DNA from: Rhexocercosporidium sp. MPI-PUGE-AT-0058
Lineage: Eukaryota; Ascomycota; Leotiomycetes; Helotiales
Assembly (NCBI GenBank): GCA_020746875.1
Contig: JAGTJL010000004.1
Location: 2,604,001-2,668,000, forward strand
Length of the DNA: 64,000 nucleotides
Direction: 5' to 3'
A program made the translations under genes and the position numbers. This document shows positions 23,406-34,377 of the stretch, piece after piece. How positions within the stretch are numbered: the stretch's first letter is position 1; each line of letters starts with the position of its first letter. The notes beneath the pieces were generated by a model that did not search any database, was not told where the DNA came from, and saw only the letters and a program-made list of their open reading frames with translations.

Positions 23406-24950
23406 TCATGTCTCCTCTGGTTTGCGGCCGTATACGACGTATCTAAGGATGACTGGGTCAGCGTATACAACTTTACCACGACACAGGAAGCCAGAAAAAG
23501 GCTTTACCTACATCTCATAATAAGGATGAATTGTTCGACTGAAGAGCGCCGTTCGCAGTTCCGCCATGTACACCTGCACCTCATCATACTGCCACTACGT
23601 ATCATGAGCGTGGGGCACTTCCAAAAACAAGGGAAATACTCACACCCATGATGACGTTTAACAGATATAGGCACATTCCCTCGATGCCCTGCTTGAAATA
23701 TAACGCGTTCCATCGTCCAATTTCCTTCAGCTTTGGATCACTGCTCCAGCCCCCTAGTGGCATCTTGTACTTCTGCTCAACGACATCCACGAATCCCGCT
23801 TTGATCATGTTCTCCTTGGTAAACTGTGCATTCTCAAAGGTCTTGCCGATTTTCTTCGCCGCTTCGATAGAAATCCGCGACCACTCATTAAGCAGGTGGT
23901 CATCAGTGACGGTGCCATCATCAGACTTCCACATTATTGACATTTCCATATCCTGGATCCAGCCGCCGGGTTTGATACACCTGGTTATGTTAGTTGCTAG
24001 ATACGATGGCTTTGCCAGTTTCAACTCACTTGAAGGCTTGTGAATATATGGCTGGCCAGTCGCCGATGCTGCCCTGAAGGGTCCGCAAGTGAACAAAATC
24101 GAACGAGTTTGGCCGATATGTCCATTCAAGTTGCGCATCATCGAGCTCAAACTTGAGGTTTGGTGGAACCCAGGTTGGCTGGATGGGAGACAAATCTGTG
24201 CCTATAACTTCCGCTGAGGGGAATTGATCTGCGAAGTCGCTAGCATGAAGTTAGGGATGGTTGAAAAAAAGTGCCATCGAATACCTACATTGCCCAAATT
24301 CCAGTACCAGTACCAATGTCTATAACCTTCTATAAAATCATGAGTATATCGTATACGGTAGTCATTGGATGGCCTGCCTGGGGATTTGAGCCAATGGGTG
24401 CTACGAAGAGCTTTCCATCAAGCAGTAGAGTCATCATATGGTGCCTACGAAGCAATTAGATAAACTTAATCTATACAGTTAATTTGTCCCTAACCCAATA
24501 TCTCTTCAATGTCAGCCCTCAATACTGAAAGTAGAATCCCTTGGGACTTTACCAAGCTGTTCATTTTGTTGCTCATCATTGGGTGCCCTTCAGGTTTCTG
24601 TAAGCTTCGAACTGGATAAACATTACATCTGCATACCAGTATTCGGTCGTCTTGAAATTCTGAAACGTCCTCCCATGCACTTCCCGATACTCTAGGATGC
24701 TCTCTGATATCGAGCCGGTCGAGTTGATTGATCCAGCACTGACGCTACATCAGATCAAGCATCGTGAATATCAAAAGACATCAATTGCCCACCTTTCGTC
24801 GCCATATGATGAATCGCCATCATCCTCAGCCTGAGTCTCATCCTGCAATGCCGTGTCAATAGGAAGAGGTTACAAACGAGGGAGGAGGTATGGGTTTACT
24901 ATCGGGATTGCGCCCACAGGAAGAGCGGCTCCGTCATTGCTAGTGGACAT
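23406..24950 (-). CDS. LaeA-like SAM-dependent methyltransferase
   Basis: Class I methyltransferase of the fungal LaeA/UMTA-like group; members act in the nucleus or cytosol, often linked to secondary metabolism. Start ATG at 24950 (MSTSNDGAALPVG). A Ser/Glu-rich N-terminus is followed by SISESILEYREVHGRTF and, across introns, TEYWAPNDEQQNEQL. Then come HHMMTLLLDGKLFVAPIG, SAM motif I DIGTGTGIWAI, DFADQFPSAEVIGTDLSPIQ, PPNLKFELDDA and CIKPGGWIQDMEM. The end PYYEIYVVYGRKPEET is assembled from the last two exons (23512-23594 and 23406-23442). Eight or more introns, mostly 48-50 nt. One intron (24330-24377) uses a GC donor. The join between about 24445 and 24560 does not close in frame in my hands, so a micro-exon or a frameshift exists there. 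The neighbouring P450 lies upstream on the same strand. Confidence 0.82.
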
Positions 24951-25458
24951 GACTGGTAGTGCCAAATAGATACCGTCAAATAGAACGCCGATGTCAACAG
25001 CAGTTAAGCAGGAAATGGCGCTCAAAACGAGGTAGAGATAGACGGCAGCAGAGTTCAGCGAAGTCGGGGAAACTTTTAGGGGTGGCGGTGGGGCAAGCGC
25101 TCGCCTTGGCCTACTCTAGTTAGCAGAGCGGACGCACAATTTTCCGAAATGTGCTACGGATACTGCTTTGTCGATTCCAATTCGACCATAATTGTGACTG
25201 CTGCAAGCCCGCAGCCGTGTGCCGCCCCTTCCTATTGGCTATGATTTAAAGGCATCAAAACGCGGTGTGTGCAAAAGTGCAGATATAGAGCCCAGTACAG
25301 TACACAGGGCCGTTCCCTGATTCGGAAGCTGGATATTTTTCAAATGGGTCCGAAGCACTCAGTCCTTGAAGAATTTGTCGCTGCATTACCTTTCACGTCT
25401 TCGTATCTGGTGAGTCTTCAGGTTCTTCTGACGCTTGTTTTGATAATATATCAAGGAC
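24951..25458. other. Intergenic between P450 and methyltransferase
   Basis: Promoter region of the methyltransferase and 3' flank of the P450. The plus strand has a short open frame (from about 25343) with a hydrophobic end; I see no support for it as a gene. Confidence 0.45.
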
Positions 25459-27404
25459 TTAGAGCTTCTCTCTTCTTGTGACAAGCAACCACATTTCTGA
25501 CTGTGCAAAGATGCCCATACACATAGACTTCCACGGATTTGTAGGATCAACCACGCTGAATTCAAAATGCCGGAACAGCTGCGGGATCACTCAACATTAG
25601 CAAACAATTACTGACAGCGCAAGAGTCACTTGAGAAAGGACTTACTTCAACAAACACCTTATTGAGTTCCATTAATGCAACATTCTTCCCTAAACACTGA
25701 TACCTTCCTGCGTTAAAAATCACTTCCCACGTCTGCTCCAAGACTTTGATCCCTTCGCCTTCAAGCCATCTTTCTGGACGGAACACATCCGCATCCTCGC
25801 CCCATATCTTCTTGTTCCTAAGTATGCTGAAGCCACCATAACCTATCCTAGTTCCACCAGGGACGTACATGCCATTTATAGTGTCGCCCTCTGGTGGGAC
25901 CTTTTTGGCCATAAGGCCAACCGCTGGGGGCCAGATACGAAGCCCTTCTTTGATAACAGCCTGTAGATATGGTAGGGTTCTCGCCTCGACATCGGAAATG
26001 GGCGATGACAGCGTTGCGTCAGAGATTTCCGCAAGAAGTTTTGTATAGACGCGCGGCGTAGTTATAATGTACAGGAAGGTAGTGCGAATTGCCGTCGCCG
26101 TCGTGTCCGAGCCCGCGATACTGAATTAAAGGAGCATCAAAAGGAATTCTCGATGGGTGATAGGATACTACTTGCTGAGTAGTTAAGGTGCACTTACATT
26201 TGAAGAAGAGTTTCAGATTCTGCCTCGTCACGAGTTAGGCCATGACGGATAAATGACCCAAGCATGTCTCTCTGATCTTTCGCATCGGGGCCAAACCTTT
26301 GGTCAACTACTTCTTTGGTGAATCTATAGGCAAATGCGTCAGCTATCTGTACCTTCGTCACAGAACTCAGGGCGGTTGACAGAATTTCCTAGGGATTCAT
26401 CAAAGATGCTAAAGTCGTCCTCTAGCTGCATCAACTACAGCTATTGTGACGTCCGAGTGCATAAAAATGCTCAGGATGCTTCTTAACCATGCTCGGACGA
26501 ATAAGGCGAGGAACGAACCCAATAATCTTTCCAAAGCCAATAGCATCCGTCGCAGAAGGCAGGAGCCTTTTCATGAAAGAGGAGGTTAGGACGTGATTAA
26601 ACCAAGGGAAAATTGTAACCATCATTGCAACCGGAACTGCTTTCTCGCTCGTCGCGATATATTGGTAAAGATCGGTATCAGTGGCTAGAAAGCCAAATGG
26701 CTTTCCATATGCGACATGCGAGATAACGTCGAGAGTGAAGTATTGAGCCTTACGACCGAAGTCCATTGGCCGATATTCCGTGTTAGTCGTAATGTATTTT
26801 GAATCGATGAGCTTGATTAAAGCTAGTACGTTGTGATTTATACTGTGCTCGAAGATTTCATTTTCTTTGCCTGCATACTGTCATTGGGTTAGTCTTCTGC
26901 ATAGACTGATTGACCAGGGCAAGCTTACACCAATAGCCATTTTGGTCCGGAGCTCAGTGTGAGTATCCTCGTCCATCTGCGACAAGACGTTATCCCGGCT
27001 TGGATCGAATCGCAGGCCAGTGTACCAGTCGGAGCGGCGGTATGGTGATCGAACAGCGTTCATCCTCCGCATGAGGGCCGGATCGTCTGTGACCAGCATG
27101 TTCGGCCCAATACGAACAAGGGACCCTGCACAATCATCGTTAGAAACGAGCTACAACGGCCACAGCAGATCGTACCATATTTTCTGTTGGCCTCCAACAT
27201 TTCAAAGTTCATCTGTCCATTCATGAGCGCACGCACTAGCCATATGTTCGAAAAAGTCGCTGGGAACGGTCCCTTGAAATGCCGCAGGCGATACCATGCG
27301 CCGATCGTTTGCGCAGCGAAGGCGCCAGCGCATAGTAGGCTGAGGGCAGCTAGCATTACCTTCCAGTCCCCGCAGATCTTGTCGAGCACAGAGCGGAGCG
27401 TCAT
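25459..27404 (-). CDS. Cytochrome P450 monooxygenase
   Basis: Microsomal haem-thiolate oxygenase. N-terminal anchor VMLAALSLLCAGAFAAQ, then the fungal block SLVRIGPNMLVTDDPALMRRM. I-helix oxygen-binding AGSDTTAT, ExxR motif KEGLR followed by IWPP, PERW, and haem loop FNAGRYQCLGKNVALME with the Cys ligand all present. Exons seen: 27176-27404, 26929-27125, about 26450-26877, then pieces down to the final exon ending LLVTRREKL and TAA at 25459-25461. Introns are 50 and 51 nt at the 5' end and a longer one just before AGSDTTAT. The stretch 26330-26450 between HPEHFYALG and FTKEVVDQRFG has no clean splice pair I could find, so the model is uncertain there. The substrate is unknown. Confidence 0.85.
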
Positions 27405-29146
27405 GGCTGGTTGTCGGAAGACCGCGACCGAGTTCTGCTGGAGTTGAGATATTGATCAAGTTGGGGTAACCCCGCACTAGATAACCGATGAGACTTTGTT
27501 ACAGCTTAAGCGATTGCAACCATGCCTCACATGACCGCAGACGACGTTGAGGTTAATTCTGGACAGAAGAAGCATATGATTTTCTCGCTCGTCGGATGTC
27601 TATCTCTTCAAACTTCAAAGACACCAACCTATTATAGGACATTCATCCAGTGATCTCGGTGCTTCAAGCGCCTTGGTTTGGCACCTAGTCTAGCGACTTC
27701 GCCTGATACGATCACTCTTCGAGGTTCCCAGTATTACTGGCTCAAGAGCAATCATGGTCAGAAATTAGGAAGAACGAAGTGTGTGGTCATTAATTTGTTA
27801 ACTACGGAATGTTATAGCATCTCCTTCACGTTTCGCCAGTCAATCCATCCCAATTTTAACTCCCTGTGGGCGGGAAAAAACTGCTGGGCGACTATCTAAG
27901 ATCACAACCTGTACGGACACTACTTCCAGGATATTAATAGCAAGATGGTGCTTTTTTTCCTCGGGGTGGATGAGGTTTACTTGTTCAATTTCTAGCGGAA
28001 TCCTTTTTCTTGATTGGTAATTTTAAAATCAGATCAAAACCATCTGCGAAAATATTCCCTTCTGCAGCGAACCTGACCTCATCCTGGTTTTCAAAGTCTA
28101 ATAACTTCTCTAGGAATTGCCAACAAACTCTTCCGCGAACGTCTCCGCACAATCGTGATCGGACCCCACCCAGACAAAGCACATGCCAAGATACTGCTCC
28201 CTCTTTTCCCCTCTGCCATCATACTCTCGCACCCAACATATTCTGCTCCGAGGACTGCGACTCCCTTACGCAAATTCTCTGGCCAGAGAAGAACCACCAC
28301 TTCCGCTACAACTTCAAATACCTGCGACCTTTCCCATCTCTGAAGACCATCGTCGAGCTGGTCGAGAAGGGGGCTTACGAGGACAGGATTGTAGGAAGAT
28401 GCTGCTAGATAAGGTAGATATAGCACTAAGGGTAGCGAGGAAGGCTTTTCCTGTTATTGGGGAGGTGGAGACTGAGTATCGGATTTGTCTGACGGGGCAT
28501 CTGTGTGAGCATAACTAAAAATTGGCCTGTGATATATATGCTGTTTACAGAATAGTGAAGGCGTCAACTGCACGGCTAGTTTCGCAAATTGTGCCTTGTG
28601 CTCCGCGAAACCAAGATCTAAGAGAACAGGTTCGAGATCACAGCAGTGGAAGAAAGAACTACAGGTGAAGAACAGCCTACCTCATTAGAATTTCTCGGGA
28701 TGTGACGATGTCCATGTATGAGCTTTGGTCAAAAGAATTTGCTTAACACGATGGCAATGACGCGAAACATCATCGACGAGGCTTTCGAAAATGATTCTTT
28801 TAGCATAAATGTATCTTGGAGATCAGAAAGGGACCGTTTTCGAAGGGTAAGTACTTGATGCGAGGCTCCAACCTGGATCAGAGGGGATTTTAAGACTACC
28901 CATAGGCCATAAGAGCAACTAGATTCGCGCATTGAGCACCAACTGTTGTAAGATTAGTACTAGAGATTGCAAAGCCTCACGTCTTAGCCGAAACAAGAAA
29001 ACAAAGAAATAAAGAATATGCAATTGTATTTGTGCGTATCAATCAGTCTAAGCCCGAAGCAACATCGCTGCCAGGAGCTGCCAAACCCATGACTGCCTTG
29101 AGCACACTTCTCACTGCTAGAAAGACTATCATTGCCTGAAAGTGTC
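27405..29146. other. Intergenic, no gene seen
   Basis: Contains two overlapping plus-strand open frames around 28010-28518 whose translations fit no family. The left end is the P450 promoter. No RNA gene recognised. Confidence 0.45.
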
Positions 29147-31850
29147 TTACCTAATGACATCTCCCTCCTTATCAATGCCTTCCAGTCCCTCGAGAATGTC
29201 ACTCCCACCCAATAATCCCTCGCCACCCACAGTAGCCTTCTGTCCAGCGGCCCAGACCTCATGAAACTTGACGCTTTCATCACTTGAGGCTACCACGATA
29301 CATCCCTCCGTGGCGGTACGACTTAATCCTCGAACGCCTTCTCTGCTAGTTTGGCTCTGGCTTTCGTTTGGCCCTCCTGGATAAGAGATTGCATACAGTG
29401 CACGATGCTCACCCTCCCATGGGATCGCTGCAACTTGTTTGCACTCCGGCCATGAGAAGACCGCAATGCGATATGGGTGTTCAGGTTGAGCATAGCCAAA
29501 TGTGGCTACAATTTCCCGTCGAGTAGTCGACCAGATAAGCGAAGTAACCTGAGCAGCGACGCTGATTGTAGCAAGACATGTGCCAGAAGTGGTGTGGAAA
29601 AAGTGGATGCATTTGTCGTTGCTTCCACCTCCTGTGGCTACCAACCCGTCACGCCAAGGACAGAATGCAATTGCCTTAACAGCAGCACCATGAACCCATC
29701 GATGCTTCTCCGCTCCAGGCATGATCTCTTTCACGCCACCTCTGCCAGCGAGAGTGTGGACACGGCGTGTACCGTCAGCTCCTATGAAGATCTCCTCCAG
29801 AGCCTGAGCATCCTCGCGAGTTTTCTGCAGGACATCGTTCGTCCGGAATAAGCAACAAAGATTGTCATTTCCTCCAGTCGCGAGTAAGCTGCCATCACAT
29901 GAGAATGACAACCCGCATATTTGCTGGGAGTGAATAGATATCCGAACAAGAAGAGTCATCGACCCGGACCAGCCGTTGCGAGAGACCTCCCAGCTCTGCG
30001 GCCACTCTACAGAATAGTAGTAAACGTTTCCAAGCTCGTCGCCAACAAGAAGATCTTCGGTTTGAACGGAGATAGCCGGTGTCAGTGGACATCGTGATGG
30101 ACGCAGCGTCACTTGGGGTCTCCATGTGAGGCATGCAATGGGAGATGGCTGCTGAACTTCAAATCGAGGCAGCATGCTGTCATAAAGAGAAACGAGGCTC
30201 AAAGATCCATCGGATTTCCCAAATGCAAGAATGCTTTTCTTACCTTGCGTTGACGAGAATGCAAGAGAAGTGAGCCACGACCCATTGGTCGTTCCACCAT
30301 TGAGAAGATGAACACCTTGCATTTCTGACCAAGCATACAGCATGGATCCAAGCCCGACGGCGAGTGTATGACATGTTTTGGAGTATGCCAGCACTGAACA
30401 ATAGAAATCATCTCGAAGATTTGGTGCATCCAAAACTGTGCATTGCATGAGTAGGCGTCAAACAGATCAAGGAGGGTGATGACTTATTTGAAAGGGGCCA
30501 TTGGCAGAGTCCGAACCTCATCTGCGACGGGTGCTTCTGCGCGAGAGTCAGCACAATGCCACATGGAGCCAGCTCGTAGACCTTGAACACATACTGCGAT
30601 CGGGACCACCAAGAACCCACTCGGTCCCTAGCCAAGAGGTCTTGGGGCCATTGCCAGATACGGTCCCGTTTTCTTCCGTGGATGATTTCAGTGGTGATGT
30701 TGATGGATCCCGGAACTCAAATACTCTACCAATTCGATCGAGCTCCAGCGCCTCAGCAAGCCGACACTCGTGTCTCTCCTTATCTTCCTCAGCTTTAGGC
30801 TTTGCGGTGAACGAGGTTGTGTAGAGAGGAGCGTTCGTCCCGCTTCCGACGAGACCACCTCTACCATTTGAGACGCCACTGACAGGAGCGAGGCCACCTA
30901 CCCTCCAGATCGTACCTACACTCACCTAGGCGAATTAGCTTTAGCCCATCAATCGAACACAGGTTAGCAGTATCATCGATTGCCGGCACCGAGGTAGATT
31001 TGACCACTAATTCTCCAACCATGAGACGTGAGGCAGGAAATAAATTTTCGTCCTATGATATGTACTTACTTGTCGCTCCCCGTTCACACCAGTTGGATCT
31101 CGCTGGAATGTTAATACACTTGCACCTAGCTCAAACGGATCAGCAACGAAGTTTGGCACAACGCGCAAGACGACTAACCTGCACTTCCACTGCGGTTTCC
31201 TGAAAAATTCCGCCGCGGGACTGGACGCGTCGCACTTGGTATCGGGGACGTCGCTCTTCTCCGTGGGTTGAAAGCATCTGGGCTCGCATCCTTATGCCTA
31301 AGAAGCTTCTCATCCGATGTCAATGTTCGAGGATCTTTGCTGGTCCGGAAGCTCTCTACGACGGTATCAAGGGTTGGTCTTATAGGTACAAACCGATCTG
31401 GGGATCGAAAAGAACTAGAGGACGCTGAACTTGCAAAGGTTTTTAGTGATAGACGACGACGAAAGTTTCTTGTTCGGGAATTGATCCGAGGCAATGTCGA
31501 GATTGACAAGGCTCGTTTCTCTGTATCCGACGGGCCATCGTACTGACTTGCGCCAGCGGAAGGCTTTCGAAACAGCACATCGTTCGTGGCAGCAGGGGTC
31601 CTTTTCGGGATCTCTAGCTTGATAGACGAAGGCTTGCGGTAGGGAATAACAAAATAGTCCAGTACTGGTTGCAGTGGATAAGTATCGGCTACAGCAGGAA
31701 TGCTGCGGGCTCCTTACCAGCATCATAGAAAGGCCTTGTTTCAAAGTCATCTTCAGTTGCTGTCTTGGGCCAATTAAAAGGGCCATTGTCTGAAAAGTCA
31801 GTCTTGTAGTATCGCTTCCTGCAGGTGCTGCTGCGGTTCAGGGCCGACAT
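29147..31850 (-). CDS. Cdc20/Cdh1-family APC/C activator, Ama1-like (WD40)
   Basis: Substrate adaptor of the anaphase-promoting complex; Ama1-type members work in meiosis. Exons 31718-31850, 31179-31664, 31070-31125, 30595-30925, 30488-30536 and 29147-30437 total 2346 nt (781 aa), with all phases consistent. N-terminus MSALNRSSTCRKRYY; the C-box is DRFVPIR (exon 2). RDPTGVNGERQVSVGTIW spans the exon 3-4 join. VLDAPNLRDDFYCSVLAYS opens a WD40 propeller with blades visible as LAVGLG, SPIACLTW, ICGLSFSCDGSLLATGG, KAIAFCPWRDGLVATGGG, VTSLIWSTTRREIVATFG and GCIVVASSDESVKFHEVW. The protein ends in Ile-Arg, the IR tail that docks activators on the APC/C. The Ama1 subgroup is inferred; Cdc20/Cdh1 membership is firm. 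Confidence 0.85.
30438..30487 (-). other. Apparent AT-AC intron in the APC/C activator gene
   Basis: The frame needs AA joined to AGTTTTG to give MAPFKVLDAPN. The intervening 50 nt start ATAAGTC and end TGCAC, so no GT donor is available at the join. Length matches the other introns here. The donor resembles the ATAAGT of U2-type AT-AC introns, not the U12 ATATCC. Confidence 0.6.
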
Positions 31851-32425
31851 AATGATATACAGAAAGAATGGATCGAGGAGGCTGACGATAGACCGCGACG
31901 GAACTGCAGACTATTGACTCTTCTCTCTCGGAAAACGAAAGGACATCAAAAGAATGGAGGCCAGACAGATACTCTTGAAAAGAAACAAAGAACCGGTCCA
32001 GGTCCAGGTACAGGAGTCTAGTGGTGATTCTGGAGACAGTGAGTGTCGGCCAGTCTATGGCGCCGGCGATGGCCCCGATAAGGCTCAGAAGTAGGTGTTG
32101 CTTCGAGGATGGAGCAGCGTTACCGTGCTGTCGAATGTTAGCAATATTGGAATGGTTAGCATCTCATTGTGGTTGGGTTGTTGAGGTACAAAAGATATAA
32201 AACGGAAGAGAGGATAGGGGAGGAGAGGGGAGCAGAGTGGAAAGCAGGGTTGATAAACTGGGGGCAGAAGTAGAAAGGACGTTGGAGTCGCCAAGACTCG
32301 AGTCAAGACAAGCTCGTTTATCCGATTGCTGACTCGCAGCATTCAACCTTCAACTCCAAGCAGCCTGGCATTACCTGTCTACCCCCCTCGGCTTCATCTT
32401 GGCAACAACCCTCCGAAGTCTGAAC
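31851..32425. other. Divergent promoter region
   Basis: Shared upstream region of the APC/C activator (minus) and the geranylgeranyltransferase gene (plus). It holds purine- and pyrimidine-rich tracts (about 32200-32280). No gene seen. Confidence 0.5.
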
Positions 32426-33793
32426 ATGGCAAGCGTATGATACCTACGACTCCGAAGATGAAGATGAAGCTGGACTGATCTCTGCGACAGCATGGTGTCT
32501 CGCGAACTGCGACGACTGGTCAACGAACGGACGAGCAGCGGATAGCGGAGCAGAAGGAGATCCTCATATACAAAGAGCTGGAAGAATTGATCAGGGTTAA
32601 GGTGGGATGGCAGACTATTATGTATTCATGTGCTAACCTCATCGCAGGTCGCAGAGCGCCAATATACCCTCGAAGTCCTCGAACTTACCTCAAAGCTCCT
32701 CAAAAAGAACCCCGAATACTATACAATATGGAACGTCCGCAGACGTTTGCTAATCTATGGATTATTCTCCAAACCATCGGATTTATCATCGCCCTCGATG
32801 GAGTCGCCGAGTACTTCACTGAACGACACTACCAAAGCCTCTTCCGAAATCTCATCGTCATCTACATCCGTACCATCCGCGGCATTGGCTACGACCCCGC
32901 CGAGCCCAAGCTCCCAGAGTCTTGGGAGGATTGGTACAACTCTTGACCTGATAAAGGCAGATCTTGAATTCCTGTTCCCTATCATGGTGGAATACCCGAA
33001 GTGCTATTGGCTGTGGAATTACCGGTTGTGGCTGTTGAAGCAAGCAAATGAGCGATTGCAGGCAAATGTTGCACTGGAGCTGTGGAAACGGGAGCTCATA
33101 CTGGTGGGCAAGATGTTGGTGAGGGATAGTCGGAATTTTCACGGCTGGGGTTACCGGCGAATGGTTGTTGCTGAGCTTGAGAGCACGAAGCTGGGTGGAA
33201 AGAGCATGGTGGAATCTGAATTCGAATACACAACCAAAATGATCCATGCGCCGAAGGGGCTATCGAACTTCTCGGCATGGCATAGACGAAGTAAATTGAT
33301 ACCGCGACTTCTGGACGAGCGTAATGCCGATGCTAGTACAAGGAAGCAATTTCTGGATGATGGTATGCATGTTGGGTTTTAATACGCTATTCACTGCTGA
33401 TAACTTCTAGAATTCGACCTTATCGTTTCGGCCATGTACACGGACTCCTATCCGTACGCCCAATCAGCCTGGTTCTATTACCAGTTTCTAATGACCACCC
33501 TTACGGATTATGCCGGCTATGCAACCATCACGCCCAACTTTACCAACGACGACCGAGTCGAGTATGTCAAACAGCAGCTGTCTATCCTGCGCGACATGTT
33601 AGATGGCGCTGAAGACTGCAAATGGATCTACGATGCTTTGATTGAGTATACGATGGCACTATGCTTGATGGCAGAACGAGATCCTCAAGCAGATGAGATG
33701 TCAGATTGTAAGATCTGGCTTGAGGAGCTTCGAAAACTAGATCCGTTTAGGAGCGGCAGATGGAATGATCTCGAGAAGTCTCTGAGACATTGA
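32426..33793 (+). CDS. bet4: Rab geranylgeranyltransferase (GGTase II) alpha subunit
   Basis: Alpha subunit of the enzyme that attaches geranylgeranyl groups to C-terminal cysteines of Rab GTPases in the cytosol. Exons 32426-32434, 32491-32601, 32648-33362 and 33411-33793 give 405 residues. The first coding exon is only nine bases (Met-Ala-Ser), and SHGVSRTATTGQRT is rebuilt across the first intron, which fixes the start. Prenyltransferase alpha (PPTA) repeats are visible: NPEYYTIWNVRRRLL, YPKCYWLWNYRLWLL, DSRNFHGWGYRRMVV, NFSAWHRRSKLI and SAWFYYQFLM. A Ser/Thr-rich insert of about 50 residues lies between repeats one and two. The beta subunit partner is not in this window. Confidence 0.93.
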
Positions 33794-34377
33794 ATGAATG
33801 TGAAAGACGATCACGATCAATAACGACGCGTTTTATGCTATTTGTGTCTTTTGCACATTTGAAGTTTTGCGATTTTCTTTCCAGACCCTAGCCCCACCGT
33901 CAAAATCTGCAAAATCGCTCATATGGAGAACACGACAAATTTGATTTGATTCAACAAATAGGCCCACTATAACGCACAAAATAAAAAAGAGATACAGCAG
34001 AAACGAGTGTGATTCTGGAAACACATCCAGAAAATAAAACCTCTCAGTCAGGTGACTTCAGGAAACCGCAAGCCAGTCCCTTCTGCTCCTCAAAAACTGC
34101 TTCAATGACCCTCGTATGATCTTGAGCTGAGAAGCAGTGGAGTAATGAAGCAAAGTGATCGTGTTGAAAATGGGGTGAAGCAACCAAGCCACAAAGCAAT
34201 GAAGGAGCAAGGGCGCAAGGATGCAACGATGCAACGATGCAAGTGCGCAGTGGTGCAATGTAGCAAACCAAGACATCTCTGCGAGCTAGGTTTGCCAGTA
34301 TCGCATCTGCAGAAGACCACCCAGCGACCCACAGGCATCTGGCATATCAGACAGGTTCAATTCAACCTTCCAAACAC
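33794..34377. other. Convergent intergenic region
   Basis: Lies between the 3' ends of the geranylgeranyltransferase gene and the minus-strand membrane protein gene. No gene seen; see the short tandem repeat inside it. Confidence 0.5.
34219..34243 (+). repeat. Short tandem repeat, unit GATGCAAC
   Basis: Three consecutive units, GATGCAAC GATGCAAC GATGCAAG, followed by degenerate TGCA-containing sequence. A simple microsatellite-like array in a 3' flank. Confidence 0.7.

Noticed and set aside
25269..25481. 70-codon plus-strand frame ending in a hydrophobic segment
   Set aside because: Overlaps the 3' end of the P450 on the other strand and has no support of its own.
28010..28518. Two overlapping plus-strand open frames
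   Set aside because: Translations match nothing known, and neither frame is preferred.
34044..34338. Overlapping open frames on both strands
   Set aside because: Caused by the GATGCAAC tandem repeat and related TGCA-rich sequence.
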